Assembly: GCF_022267325.1 (NCBI RefSeq)
Contig: NZ_JAIZBG010000001.1
Location: 2,144,001 to 2,208,000, forward strand
Reading direction: 5' to 3'
DNA: 64,000 nt
Source of the DNA: Leptospira sanjuanensis
Lineage (GTDB): Bacteria; Spirochaetota; Leptospiria; Leptospirales; Leptospiraceae
Shown piece after piece: positions 20,814 to 36,355 of the stretch (its first letter is position 1; each line of letters begins with the position of its first letter). A program made the position numbers and the translations under genes. The notes beneath the pieces were generated by a model. That model was not told the DNA's origin and did no database searches. It saw only the letters and a list, made by a program, of their open reading frames with translations.

Positions 20814-22784
20814 ATGAGTTTGTCTAATTCTTTCAAAAGATACCTGCGCCTTCTATTTGACATCAATGAAGATAGGATCCGGCATGAGAGAGAATATATG
20901 GACGATCTCCATAGACAGGCTCGATTTCTCCATTACCCGGGTTCCATTATCGGAATCTTCGTTTGGCTCGGATTCGCGTTAGACACCGATCGAAAGCTTC
21001 ACCCCGAATTTCCGGAACTATTTTATTTCCGAATCGGTCTTACTCTCTTAAGTCTTTTTTTCCTTGTCGCTCTGATCATCGATCGTGTTTTAGGAACCAA
21101 AATTCGCGGGAAAGGATTGGAATGGGCCTACATTCTTTTTCTTTATATTTTGAATGCGACGGCCTTTTTTACGGGAAGAATCGCGGATGATCCGAATTAC
21201 GTTTCCGGTTTACAGATCGTGGTCATGTCCATAGTATTCATGCCCTTTCCCCGGAAATTTTTATTTTCCGTTTACGGGCTTTCCATCGCTGCCTTTCTCT
21301 GCGGCGTTCTCCTCTACCATCCGAATCTTTCCACGGACCAGGCGTCGTATTCGATGCAGAATCTTGCGATCAGTTACGTCCTCGCGGCATTCAGCGGATT
21401 TATCGTGGAACGATACCGTTTTTCCAACTTCATCAGTCATTTTAAGATCTTGGAAAAGAATCGTGAAATCTCGGAGAATATGGAGCAAATCCAAAACTTA
21501 AAGGAAAAACAGGACGGAGATTATTTTCTTACTTCTCTTCTTCTCGATCCTTTGATCGCAAAGAAGACCGAGAACGGTCCCGTCAAAATCGATTTCGCTC
21601 TCAACCAATATAAGAAATTCATGTTTCGCGAAAAGGAATACGAACTCGGCGGCGATTATCTCAGCGCCTACGATCTAACTCTTCAAGGAAAAAAGTTCAA
21701 AGCGTTTATCAACGGAGACGCGATGGGAAAATCCATCCAAGGGGCCGGCGGGGCGCTCGTCTTGGGGGCCGTTTATAACTCGGTCATCATCCGTTCCAAA
21801 ATGGATCCCGATTCGGCGGATCGTTCTCCGGAACGCTGGCTCAAGGATTGTTTTACGGATCTTCAAAAAGTATTCGAAACCTTCGACGGAAGTATGCTCG
21901 TTTCCGCGGTTTTAGGACTTGTGGAAGAAGAAACGGGAACATTATACTATTTGAATATAGAACATCCTTGGCTGATTCTTTTCCGAGACGGAAAAGCTTC
22001 GTTTATCGATCCGGAAACCCACTTTTACAAACTCGGCGTGGGCGGAATCAACGCTCAAGTTTATGTGCGGCTCTTTCAAATGAAACCGGGCGATCGGATT
22101 TTCTGCGGTTCGGACGGAAAAGACGATCTGATCCTGGACGAATCCGCGGACGGGAAAAGAAAGATCAACGAAGACGAAACGGAATTCTTACGCAGAGTGG
22201 AAGAGGCAAAGGGAGAATTGTCGGAGATCGAAAATCTACTTTTATCCGTGGGCAGTTTTTCGGACGACTACAGTCTTTTGTCCATCGAATATAACGGAAA
22301 GGGCTTCCGATCGGAAACAAACGATCGATTCTCCCGTGCAAAAAAAGCGGCTCTTTCCAAAGACTTTTCAGGTGCGTTGAAAGAGTATGAAAATTCCGAG
22401 AAGGATATTTCCGATTCTCCCGAAGAACTCAAACTCCTCGCGAGACTTTTGGAAAAATCGGGAGATATCGGCCGCGCCCTCGAAAACGCGAATCGCGCCT
22501 TATATCTGGATCCGGTGGATCATGAACTTCTTTTATATTCTTCCGTTTTGGCAAAACGGGAATATTCCAAAAGTAAGAATGCAGAGCTTTTGAAAAAAGC
22601 GGAGGAATCCAGCGAGCGATTCCGGCTTCGTTTTCCGAATCATGTCAAAAATTTAATTCATCTCGCGGACATCTATCGGCTTCAGGGCAATCGCCCTCGA
22701 GCCAAGTATTTGATCGAAAGAGCGGCCGAACTGGAACCGAACAACGAAAAAGTTTTGGAATTGCAAAAGCTGATCTCTTCGTAA
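20814..22784 (+). CDS. Membrane-bound SpoIIE-type PP2C phosphatase with TPR tail
   Basis: 656 residues. About six membrane helices span residues ~38-200, then a short coiled coil (ILEKNREISENMEQIQNLKEKQ). The PP2C/SpoIIE serine phosphatase domain covers about 250-500 and has the expected metal-binding spots: LGGDYLSAYDL, FINGDAMGKSIQGAGGALVLG, SDGKDDLI and FSDDYSLLSIEY. The final ~140 residues form TPR-like helices. Such proteins dephosphorylate anti-sigma-factor antagonists in partner-switching pathways. No STAS or kinase gene is adjacent, so the target is unknown. Confidence 0.88.
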   Translation: MSLSNSFKRYLRLLFDINEDRIRHEREYMDDLHRQARFLHYPGSIIGIFVWLGFALDTDRKLHPEFPELFYFRIGLTLLSLFFLVALIIDRVLGTKIRGKGLEWAYILFLYILNATAFFTGRIADDPNYVSGLQIVVMSIVFMPFPRKFLFSVYGLSIAAFLCGVLLYHPNLSTDQASYSMQNLAISYVLAAFSGFIVERYRFSNFISHFKILEKNREISENMEQIQNLKEKQDGDYFLTSLLLDPLIAKKTENGPVKIDFALNQYKKFMFREKEYELGGDYLSAYDLTLQGKKFKAFINGDAMGKSIQGAGGALVLGAVYNSVIIRSKMDPDSADRSPERWLKDCFTDLQKVFETFDGSMLVSAVLGLVEEETGTLYYLNIEHPWLILFRDGKASFIDPETHFYKLGVGGINAQVYVRLFQMKPGDRIFCGSDGKDDLILDESADGKRKINEDETEFLRRVEEAKGELSEIENLLLSVGSFSDDYSLLSIEYNGKGFRSETNDRFSRAKKAALSKDFSGALKEYENSEKDISDSPEELKLLARLLEKSGDIGRALENANRALYLDPVDHELLLYSSVLAKREYSKSKNAELLKKAEESSERFRLRFPNHVKNLIHLADIYRLQGNRPRAKYLIERAAELEPNNEKVLELQKLISS

Positions 22785-22882
22785 CGATTCGATCGGAATT
22801 CTGTTGCGAATTTCGATCGAATCTGCATGCTTGGCGATTCGGACAGTTTTATTTTTAAGAATCATTCGGAGATTTTAAAACG

Positions 22883-24574
<1,692 letters not shown>

Positions 24575-24592
24575 AGTAAGATTTTTAAAATC

Positions 24593-24619
24593 AAAAAGCC
24601 GGCATAAAACCGGCTTTTT
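24593..24619. terminator. Rho-independent terminator, bidirectional
   Basis: AAAAAGCCGG and CCGGCTTTTT form a perfect 10-bp stem with a 7-base loop, ending in a U-run on either strand. It sits between the convergent FAD oxidase and enoyl-CoA hydratase genes. Confidence 0.88.
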
Positions 24620-24646
24620 GATTTTCGTATATTCTAAAATTAGAAT

Positions 24647-25414
24647 TTACTGAAATACGGGCCTTCTTCTTTCGAGAATGGACTTCATTCCTTCCTGACC
24701 GTTTCGGGAAAAAACCGCCTCGGATAGAAGTTTTACGTCTCGTTCCGCGTTGTGTTCAGCAAACATACGAACCGGATCGCGGAGAGCGATTTTAATTCCA
24801 GTAACCGAGCCCATAGCCATGTCCTTGAATTGATCGCAGTATTTACGCGCGCGCACGAGAAGATCCTCGGAAGATGCGGCAACCTCGTCGATCAAACCGA
24901 TCTCGAGCGCTTCTTCCGCTTTGAGTCCTTTTCCCGAATACAAAAGATCTCGTGCCTTTGTGATACCCACGGTTTCTTTCAACATAAACCCGGCGACCGA
25001 AGGAAAGTTGATTCCGATTTGAGATTCTGGAAAACCGAGTCTTCCTTTTTTTTCAACCATGATTCTATAATCGCAAAAGATCGCATAAACGGCGCCGAGC
25101 CCCATGGAATGTCCGTTCATCGCGCAGATCAGAGGTTTTTCAAAAAAGAGAAGTTTGGAAGCGGTGTCGAGAGCAAGACGAAGAACGTCTTGAATCTCCG
25201 CCAATGTTTTTCCCACGAAAATTTCCGGATTGAATCCGTTGGAAAAAAACTTCTCGTTTTTGGAAGTAAGGATCACCGCTTTGACGGAAGGATCTTTTGC
25301 AGCTGCTTCCAACTTTGCGGAGATGACTTTAAAGAATTCTCCGTCGAGGGAATTGACCTCGTTGGTTTCGATGTAGAGTTCGAGAACGTGATTGTTTTTA
25401 ATTTCGGAAAGCAT
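24647..25414 (-). CDS. Enoyl-CoA hydratase/isomerase family protein
   Basis: 255 residues of crotonase fold. The oxyanion-hole regions are AVILTSKNEKFFSNGF (about 45-60) and CAMNGHSMGLGAVYAIFCD. MVEKKGRLGFPESQIGINFP supplies the usual active-site segment. The catalytic glutamates of true hydratases are not obvious at both canonical positions, so isomerase activity (delta3-delta2-enoyl-CoA) is equally possible. Start supported by AAGGAG six bases upstream. It probably belongs to fatty-acid beta-oxidation, the main carbon route in Leptospira. Confidence 0.88.
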   Translation of the reverse strand: MLSEIKNNHVLELYIETNEVNSLDGEFFKVISAKLEAAAKDPSVKAVILTSKNEKFFSNGFNPEIFVGKTLAEIQDVLRLALDTASKLLFFEKPLICAMNGHSMGLGAVYAIFCDYRIMVEKKGRLGFPESQIGINFPSVAGFMLKETVGITKARDLLYSGKGLKAEEALEIGLIDEVAASSEDLLVRARKYCDQFKDMAMGSVTGIKIALRDPVRMFAEHNAERDVKLLSEAVFSRNGQEGMKSILERRRPVFQ

Positions 25415-25536
25415 TTTCGCTCCTTGGATTCATAGTAGTTCGAATCGTTTGAACGTGCGTTTAAACGATTCGTTCTTATTCCGGATTTTTCCAAATTGAA
25501 TCCGGAAAGAATGTTGTAAATCTCGATCTTGGTTTT

Positions 25537-26325
<789 letters not shown>

Positions 26326-26343
26326 AACTTGAATTTTCCGAGA

Positions 26344-28353
<2,010 letters not shown>

Positions 28354-28487
28354 TCAGGTAATCGGACAGATTTGAAAAGAATGTTCCACGAAACAGGAAC
28401 CATCCTCTCAGCAGGTCCGGAATTTCATTTTGCAACCGATCCGTCCAGGAGTCGAATCAATTTTCCAACGCGTAGGAGTCTCCCACT

Positions 28488-29751
<1,264 letters not shown>

Positions 29752-29777
<26 letters not shown>

Positions 29778-30882
29778 TTACAACGCGACGCATCCTCCGT
29801 TCGCGGAAGTGATTTTAGAAGTTCAAAAGGATTATCTCGATGACTTCTATAACCCTTCGGGCGCGACCCGATTCTCCTTAGCCAGACAAGGAAAGATAGA
29901 ATCCGCTCGAAAGACCCTGGAGGATTACACCGGAAAACCCGCGAAAGAATTCGTCTTTTCCTCCACGGGAACGGAGGCGAATCATTTGATGACGCAGGCG
30001 ATCCGCGGTAAGTTTTCCGGTTCCGCGATCGTATCTTCTTTGGAACATTCCTCGATGTATTCCGCGTTGGAATTTGCCGGATTTACGTTTCGAAAAATAC
30101 GTTCGAATCCGAACGGAACCGTCGACCTGACCCATCTCGAAACATTGTTAAACGAAGAAGCCGCTCCGATTTTCGTTCTTCACGTAGCCAACGAATCCGG
30201 AGTCGTTCAACCGATCGAAGCGATTTCCTCTCTTGCAAAACGATTTTCCGTTCCTTTGTTTTCCGATCTGATGCAATCCTTCGGGAAACTGGAGATTCCA
30301 TTCGAACTTCTCGACGGGTTTACGTTTTCCGGTCATAAGATCGGAGCCGGAATGGGCGCCTCGGGAACTTGGGTGCAAAGCGACCTCGTTTCCGAAAAGG
30401 AATTCGCGATCTTTCACGGCGGCAATCAGGAGAACAATCACAGAGCCGGAACGGAAAATTCTCCCGCCATACTCGCTTTTTCCGAAGTTTTAAAGAGAAG
30501 AATTCCCGAACAAAAAGAAAAGCTGGATCGAGCTGAACGGTTTCGGACAAAGATTGAATCCGTTCTGGAAGAATGCGGATGTATTTTAATCGGAAAGGAA
30601 TCGGCTCGGATTTCCACGACTTCCTTCTGTCTATTGCCAACGGACGACGTGGATTTTTTTATGATGGGAATGGAAGAATCGGGCTTTGTCGTTTCCACAG
30701 GCTCTTCCTGTAAATCCAGATCTAGAGAACCGGCTCCTTCCCTTCTTTCCATGGGCTATTCGGAAGAAGAAGCTCTTCGAGCGATCCGCATTTCGACAGG
30801 CTGGTTTACGACCGAGGAAGAAGTGGACGAACTTTGCCTGCATATCCGCAAAGTCCTGCGAGCCTTGACGGACGATTTATAA
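29752..30882 (+). CDS. Cysteine desulfurase (NifS/IscS-like)
   Basis: 376 residues. Class V aminotransferase fold: YFDYNATHPP near the start, FSSTGTEANHLMTQAI, LEHSS, the PLP lysine K196 in SGHKIGAG, GGNQENNHRAGTEN, and the active-site Cys320 in STGSSCKSR. It takes sulfur from cysteine as a persulfide for Fe-S cluster or thio-modification pathways. No IscU, IscA or MnmA gene is adjacent. The ATG lies inside the end of the preceding gene, 26 bases before its stop, implying coupled translation. It is shorter than housekeeping IscS (about 400 residues), so a specialised role is possible. Confidence 0.9.
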
Positions 30883-30945
30883 GGAAAGGATCTCGTTTGG
30901 GTTTACAAAATCTTCTTTCATGGATAACGAGAATCAGGTGAAACT

Positions 30946-31632
30946 ATGATACGAATCTTCATCCATTCCGTTTTTCTAATATTCTTCTCTTTGATCAGTC
31001 TCGATTGCGGAATTGCCCTTACCACTCGGGCGACCCTAAAACTTCCTCCGCAAACGAAAACGGAAATTCTTCGAGTCAATGTGATCTACGGCGAAACGTA
31101 CCGTATGCACGGATTGAATCTCGGATTCGCGAATTTCGTTCAAAAGGATTTGATTGGAATACAACTCGGAATCGTAAACGGGGCTGAAGAAGGTACGGGA
31201 ATTCAAATCGGCGCGATCAATAATTCGAAGCCTTCCTTCGCTCTTTTGAAGATCGGAATTCTTAATTTGAACTTCTTTTTGGATTCGGGGAGACCGCAAC
31301 CGGGAGACACACCGGAAAACCGAGAACGCAGAGTAAAAGGAGATCTTGCTTTTTCCGTCGGCGTCGCCAATCTTGCAAGCGGCAAAGTGAATTTCGGATT
31401 ATTCAACTACGGATACGGCTTCAACGCGGGGTTGATCAATTGGAACGGGGAGGGTTCCGCCGTCTCGATCGGCGCGGTCAACATCGGCGAAACGGAGAAT
31501 TTTCAGATCGGAATTCTTAACTTTTGCAAAGAAGGACCGATTTCCTTCATGATCGTCGCGAACTATTGCAGACCGGGTTGGACGGAAAACTCCTCTGCAA
31601 ACGAAAATACATTCGCACCGGAAACAAAATAA
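30946..31632 (+). CDS. LA_2272/LA_2273-like repeat lipoprotein, copy 1
   Basis: 228 residues. A hydrophobic leader ends in a probable lipobox (ISLDC, Cys22). The mature protein starts with the conserved family segment PPQTKTEILRVNVIYGE, then repeats a short motif of the form G-x-N/hydrophobic-G-x-x-N (for example GLNLGFANF, GIQLGIVNG, GIQIGAINN, GFNAGLINW, VSIGAVNIG), closing with FQIGILNFC and a C-x-P end. It resembles leptospiral lipoproteins named after LA_2272, recalled from memory. Function unknown. AGGTGAAACT precedes the start. It is the first of three tandem paralogues. Confidence 0.78.
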   Translation: MIRIFIHSVFLIFFSLISLDCGIALTTRATLKLPPQTKTEILRVNVIYGETYRMHGLNLGFANFVQKDLIGIQLGIVNGAEEGTGIQIGAINNSKPSFALLKIGILNLNFFLDSGRPQPGDTPENRERRVKGDLAFSVGVANLASGKVNFGLFNYGYGFNAGLINWNGEGSAVSIGAVNIGETENFQIGILNFCKEGPISFMIVANYCRPGWTENSSANENTFAPETK

Positions 31633-31754
31633 ATTCTTTCCAAACAAAATTCGAAAAAAGTCTTTTTAAAAAGTTTAGAACCCTTTCCTTTCGAAATAAT
31701 ATTGACAACGAATTTTCTTCGGTTCCAATTACGTCGCACAATCTAACACGAATC

Positions 31755-32462
<708 letters not shown>

Positions 32463-32464
32463 CA

Positions 32465-33211
32465 ATGAAACATACAAATTCTAGAATATTCAAAATTCAT
32501 TTTTTATCTCCAGCTAAATTTTCGATTTTTCTTTTTTTGCTGAGCTGCGGAGTCACGGGATTCACGAACGAACATTCCGTCGTCCGCGTTCCCGTAAAAA
32601 CCGAAACCGAAGTCTTTCACGCCAACTTTCTCCATGGAGAAGTGAAAAACTTATACGGACTGAACTTAGGAGTCGTCAACATCATCAAAGAACGATTGAT
32701 CGGCTTTCAAGTGGGAGGCGCGAACGTCTCTGAAGGAAAAACCTATGGGGCGCAGGTCGGAGTGATCTATAACTCCGCAAAAAAAGGCGGTTTTACCGTT
32801 CAAGCCGGAGTCGCGAACAATGTGGAAGACGGCGGAGCCGGAGTTCAGGTCGGCATCTATAACAAAGGCGAAAACAAAGGCCTCTTTATTACGGCTGGCG
32901 CCTACAATAGAGGCGGAAGCGGAGCCAACGTAGGATTGATCAACAACGAGGGATTCGGCTTGAATGTCGGCGGATTCAACTACGGCTACGGAGTCAACGT
33001 CGGCGTAATCAATTCCGGAAAAGGACTCAGCATCGGGGCTTTGAACCTCGGAGAAGACGGAAATCTTCAGATCGGGATTTTGAACTTTTGCACGGAAGGT
33101 CCGTTCCCGATCATGATCATTGTGAATTATTGTTCTAAACCGGCGGAAACGATCGAGCCCAAACCGGCGGCGACAAAGGTCGACACGAAGATCGCCCCGG
33201 CCGACAAGTAA
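32465..33211 (+). CDS. LA_2272/LA_2273-like repeat lipoprotein, copy 3
   Basis: 248 residues, starting two bases after copy 2, so the two are tightly coupled. Lipobox FLLSC (near Cys28), then RVPVKTETEVFHANFLHGE. Repeats include GLNLGVVN, GVQVGIYN, GANVGLIN, GLNVGGFN, GVNVGVIN and LQIGILNFC. A Pro/Lys-rich tail of about 25 residues distinguishes it from the other copies. Same family inference as its neighbours. Confidence 0.8.
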   Translation: MKHTNSRIFKIHFLSPAKFSIFLFLLSCGVTGFTNEHSVVRVPVKTETEVFHANFLHGEVKNLYGLNLGVVNIIKERLIGFQVGGANVSEGKTYGAQVGVIYNSAKKGGFTVQAGVANNVEDGGAGVQVGIYNKGENKGLFITAGAYNRGGSGANVGLINNEGFGLNVGGFNYGYGVNVGVINSGKGLSIGALNLGEDGNLQIGILNFCTEGPFPIMIIVNYCSKPAETIEPKPAATKVDTKIAPADK

Positions 33212-33327
33212 AACAAGAAATCCCGAACGAAGAATTACCGAGCATCCAAATTGCGCGTTTCTAAACGAAATACTGCTTCGAATCTAAAAACGGCGCGACT
33301 CGAAACCGAAAGCCGACTTTTCAAGGT

Positions 33328-33365
33328 AATATTCAAAAAATAGAACATTTTATTTTTTGAATATT
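33328..33365. terminator. AT-only perfect inverted repeat between convergent genes
   Basis: AATATTCAAAAAATA and TATTTTTTGAATATT are perfectly complementary over 15 bases, with an 8-base loop. It lies between lipoprotein copy 3 and the convergent dGTPase gene. It has internal T-runs on both strands but almost no GC, so it is an unusual terminator; a protein binding site is the alternative. Confidence 0.5.
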
Positions 33366-33377
33366 CGAAAATCTGCT

Positions 33378-34523
33378 TCAAGGCAAGGACTGATAAATTC
33401 TTTCGGCATATCGATCGGTCATCCCGGCCACATAGTCGCTGATGACCCGATGCAAGGATTCGTCTTCGATTCTTTCCTTATACGTTTCCGGAATCTTTTC
33501 CGGATGTTTTAAAAAGTAATCAAAGAGGGATTCGATGACCTTCTTACCATAATCGCTCATACGAACGAGATCCTCGTGACGATAGAGCTTTTCGAACAAA
33601 AATGATTTTAATTCTCGAAAATACGAATGGATCTCTTCCGAAAAGGATGCGATGCGAATGTTTTGTTTCCATAGAAGCACCAAATCCTCGGTGGACCGCA
33701 CCTGATTTTTTTCCAATTGTTGAGAAATATTTTGGATCAGATCGGAAACCATGGAATTCGTAAGGGTTCGAATCGCGGTTCGCACGAGAATTTTTTCGCC
33801 GGCGTCCTTGTATTGCAACTTGCAATTTTCGTAAACTTCTTTCCAAAACCGATTTTCCGATAAGTCTCCGAGATGAAGATAACCCATCTCCCAACCGTCT
33901 TCGATATCATGACTCGTATACGCGATTTCATCCGAAAGATCGGCGATCATTCCTTCGAGCGACGGCCCGCTTTCTTTTCTTTCCAACAACATCATCGAAG
34001 GATCGTAATCGGTTCCGTGTTTCATCAAACCTTTGAGAGTTTCTCTACAAAGATTCAAACCGGGGAAGTTCGGATATTTTTTTTCGATGGCGGTTACGAT
34101 TCTAAGAGATTGTTTGTTGTGTTCGAATCCTCCGTGATCCTTCATCAAACCGGATAATACTTCCTGACCGGCGTGACCAAACGGAGTATGACCCAGATCG
34201 TGCGCCAAAGCGATCGTTTCGGATAAGTGAGAATTGAGTCCGAGAGCGCTCGCGATCGTTCTGGAAAGTCCCGCGACCTCCAAAGTGTGAGTCATTCGAT
34301 TGCGGTAATTCTCCCCGACGGAAAAAATAAACACCTGGGTTTTGTATTGGAGCCGTTTGAACGCGCTGGAATGAAGAACCCGATCCCGGTCTCTTTGAAA
34401 CGGAAGACGATAGGAATGTTCCTCTTCTTCGTAGATCCTTCCTCCGTTATTCGCGCTGGAAATCGCATAGGGTGCAAGTCCCTCTTTTTCTTTTTGAATC
34501 AAATCGTCTCTGGAAAAGTACAC
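33378..34523 (-). CDS. dgt: Deoxyguanosinetriphosphate triphosphohydrolase-like protein
   Basis: 381 residues. HD-domain metal ligands are in NRMTHTLEVAG (His), ALAHDLGHTPFGHAG (His-Asp and following His) and, later, SDEIAYTSHDIEDG. N-terminal RPFQRDRDRVLHSSAFKRL-type residues (FQRDRDRVLHSSAFKRLQYK) are the nucleotide-binding part of the dGTPase family. The enzyme cuts dNTPs to deoxynucleoside and tripolyphosphate and controls dNTP pools. Length is that of the shorter, non-E. coli type. Divergent from the DedA gene. Confidence 0.93.
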   Translation of the reverse strand: MYFSRDDLIQKEKEGLAPYAISSANNGGRIYEEEEHSYRLPFQRDRDRVLHSSAFKRLQYKTQVFIFSVGENYRNRMTHTLEVAGLSRTIASALGLNSHLSETIALAHDLGHTPFGHAGQEVLSGLMKDHGGFEHNKQSLRIVTAIEKKYPNFPGLNLCRETLKGLMKHGTDYDPSMMLLERKESGPSLEGMIADLSDEIAYTSHDIEDGWEMGYLHLGDLSENRFWKEVYENCKLQYKDAGEKILVRTAIRTLTNSMVSDLIQNISQQLEKNQVRSTEDLVLLWKQNIRIASFSEEIHSYFRELKSFLFEKLYRHEDLVRMSDYGKKVIESLFDYFLKHPEKIPETYKERIEDESLHRVISDYVAGMTDRYAERIYQSLP

Positions 34524-34559
34524 GTTTTACAAAATTTCGAAACTTTTCCGAAAAGTCCC

Positions 34560-34592
<33 letters not shown>

Positions 34593-34646
34593 CGGGACAC
34601 GTTTTTTACTGTCCTTGAAATCCTCAACCAAGGGACAGCGCAAAGA

Positions 34647-35261
34647 ATGGAATTCTTAAATATTCTCGTGAATCTCTTTTCGGAATACGGATATATCGCC
34701 GTCTTTTTAGTTCTCATTCTCTGCGGATTCGGACTCCCCGTTCCCGAAGATATTTCCTTGGTTTCCGGCGGAGTGATCGCCGGTTTCGGAAAAGCCGATC
34801 CTCATTCTATGTTTCTCGTCGGTATGGCGGGAGTTTTGATCGGCGACAGCGCGGTTTTTTTAATCGGAAGAGTTTACGGAGTCCGCGTTCTTCAAATTCC
34901 GATGATCTCCAGAATCGTTACACCCGAACGATTCGCAAAGGTTCAAGACAAGATCGCCCGTTACGGAAACTGGGTTACTTTTATGGCTCGCTTTATGCCG
35001 GGTCTTCGTATGCCGATTTATCTCACGGCGGGGACTTCCGATCGAATTTCCTTTTATCGTTTTGTCGCGCTCGACTTTATGGCCGCCGTAATTTCCGTTC
35101 CCGTTTGGGTTTATTTGGGATATTTCGGCGCTTACAACTTCGATACGTTGATCGCCTGGGTTCACCAAGGTCAACTAACGGTTCTCGGACTTTTAGGAAC
35201 GTTCGCTTTGTTGTTCGGAGTCGTGTATTGGATTCGCAAGAAACGATCCGTCGACCCTTGA
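34647..35261 (+). CDS. DedA family membrane protein
   Basis: 204 residues. Four to five membrane helices with the family marks GFGLPVPEDISLVSGGVIAG (residues ~25-45), AGVLIGDSAVFLIGRVYG, and FMARFMPGLRMPIYLTAG carrying the conserved arginines. DedA proteins, including UptA, are implicated in recycling undecaprenyl phosphate or flipping phospholipids. The frame continues upstream into the dgt promoter and gene, so the ATG at 34647, after AAGGGACAGC, is chosen. A basic C-terminus follows. Confidence 0.9.
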   Translation: MEFLNILVNLFSEYGYIAVFLVLILCGFGLPVPEDISLVSGGVIAGFGKADPHSMFLVGMAGVLIGDSAVFLIGRVYGVRVLQIPMISRIVTPERFAKVQDKIARYGNWVTFMARFMPGLRMPIYLTAGTSDRISFYRFVALDFMAAVISVPVWVYLGYFGAYNFDTLIAWVHQGQLTVLGLLGTFALLFGVVYWIRKKRSVDP

Positions 35262-35306
35262 GAATTTCTTTACATCTTCCGACGATCGGTTATTTTTTGA
35301 CCAGTT

Positions 35307-35861
35307 ATGGACATTCTTGCGCAGCCGGTGCTTGTGCTGAATGCCGGTTACGTCCCCATCGGGATCCGGTCGGTCAAAGACGCCCTTATCCTGATCATTC
35401 TTGAAAAAGCCCAACTCATCAAGGATGATAAAAATTTTTTAATCCGCTCTGAAAAACTCAAATTCACCGCGCCCCGAATCATTCTTCTTCGAGACTACTA
35501 CCGAGTTCCTCCGAGAAGGGATCGAGTCTCCCGCGAAAATATCTTTCAACGGGACAACTATCACTGCGTTTATTGCGGAAAGAAATTTCCGGGTTCAAAA
35601 CTCACTCTCGATCATGTGATTCCGCGTAGCCGATGGGATCATGTTCCGAAAAAGGAAAGGCCGAAGGAATTCAATTCCTGGGAAAATCTTGTAGCGGCCT
35701 GCAAACACTGCAATACTCGAAAAGGAAACAAGCTTCTCGCCGAATTGAAGTGGGATTTACCGAAAGAAAATCGGGTGACACCGAAGCTACGCTTTCCACT
35801 CTTCTCAATATCGGATCAGCAGGCGGAGAAGTTCGGCTGGCGGGAGTATATTTCTTTTTGA
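35307..35861 (+). CDS. HNH endonuclease family protein
   Basis: 184 residues. The N-terminal ~75 residues contain VLVLNAGYVPIGIRSVKDAL, common to a widespread housekeeping HNH family. The HNH core has CVYCGKKF, LDHVIPRSRWD, NLVAACKHCNTRKGNK, giving four zinc cysteines and the catalytic histidine. Many genomes carry one such gene and its cellular role is not settled. The stop codon overlaps the TTG start of the next lipoprotein gene by four bases. Confidence 0.9.
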   Translation: MDILAQPVLVLNAGYVPIGIRSVKDALILIILEKAQLIKDDKNFLIRSEKLKFTAPRIILLRDYYRVPPRRDRVSRENIFQRDNYHCVYCGKKFPGSKLTLDHVIPRSRWDHVPKKERPKEFNSWENLVAACKHCNTRKGNKLLAELKWDLPKENRVTPKLRFPLFSISDQQAEKFGWREYISF

Positions 35862-36355
35862 AACGTCTTTATCCATTCTTTCTAATTGCGTTTTGTTTTT
35901 TTTTCTGGGGCTGCCCTCACTATTCCACCACGCGCTTGATCTCCACGCCTCCGACCCTGATCAGCATCGTGCCGATCGCGACGGGATACGAACTGCGCTT
36001 GAGAGCGGGAAACCCCGAACTTTTTTTTAGCGGATATAGATTGTTTGTCGCGAATACGGAAAACGATTCGAGATTTCCCGCGGATATGAACACAGGAATC
36101 GATTGTGTGAACGGACTTTTAAACCTAATCCCAAACCAGCCTTTGGAATATTCGATCGAACTCAGTCCGAATAGCGGTCCGCTGGCAGCGGTCGGAACGG
36201 GAGAAAACGCGAATCGGATCTGCAAGATGAACGTGACCTTAACGAGCGGTCAGTACATCACTCTTCGATCCGAGGTACTGGTGATCAGCATTCGAAACGG
36301 AGCGGCGTCCGGTTTCGTATTTTCCATGCCTTCCAATTCTCTTAGGGTGCCTTAA
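35858..36355 (+). CDS. Small lipoprotein coupled to the HNH gene
   Basis: About 165 residues, starting at TTG that overlaps the HNH stop (TTGA). A GCGGGAG sequence lies about ten bases upstream. The leader KRLYPFFLIAFCFFFWGC ends in a lipobox (Cys19). The mature part looks like one beta-sandwich domain (GYELRLRAGNPELFF, GYRLFVANTE), with a C-terminal strand pair. Family unknown. Its last 14 bases overlap the convergent J-domain gene. Confidence 0.7.
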   Translation: MKRLYPFFLIAFCFFFWGCPHYSTTRLISTPPTLISIVPIATGYELRLRAGNPELFFSGYRLFVANTENDSRFPADMNTGIDCVNGLLNLIPNQPLEYSIELSPNSGPLAAVGTGENANRICKMNVTLTSGQYITLRSEVLVISIRNGAASGFVFSMPSNSLRVP

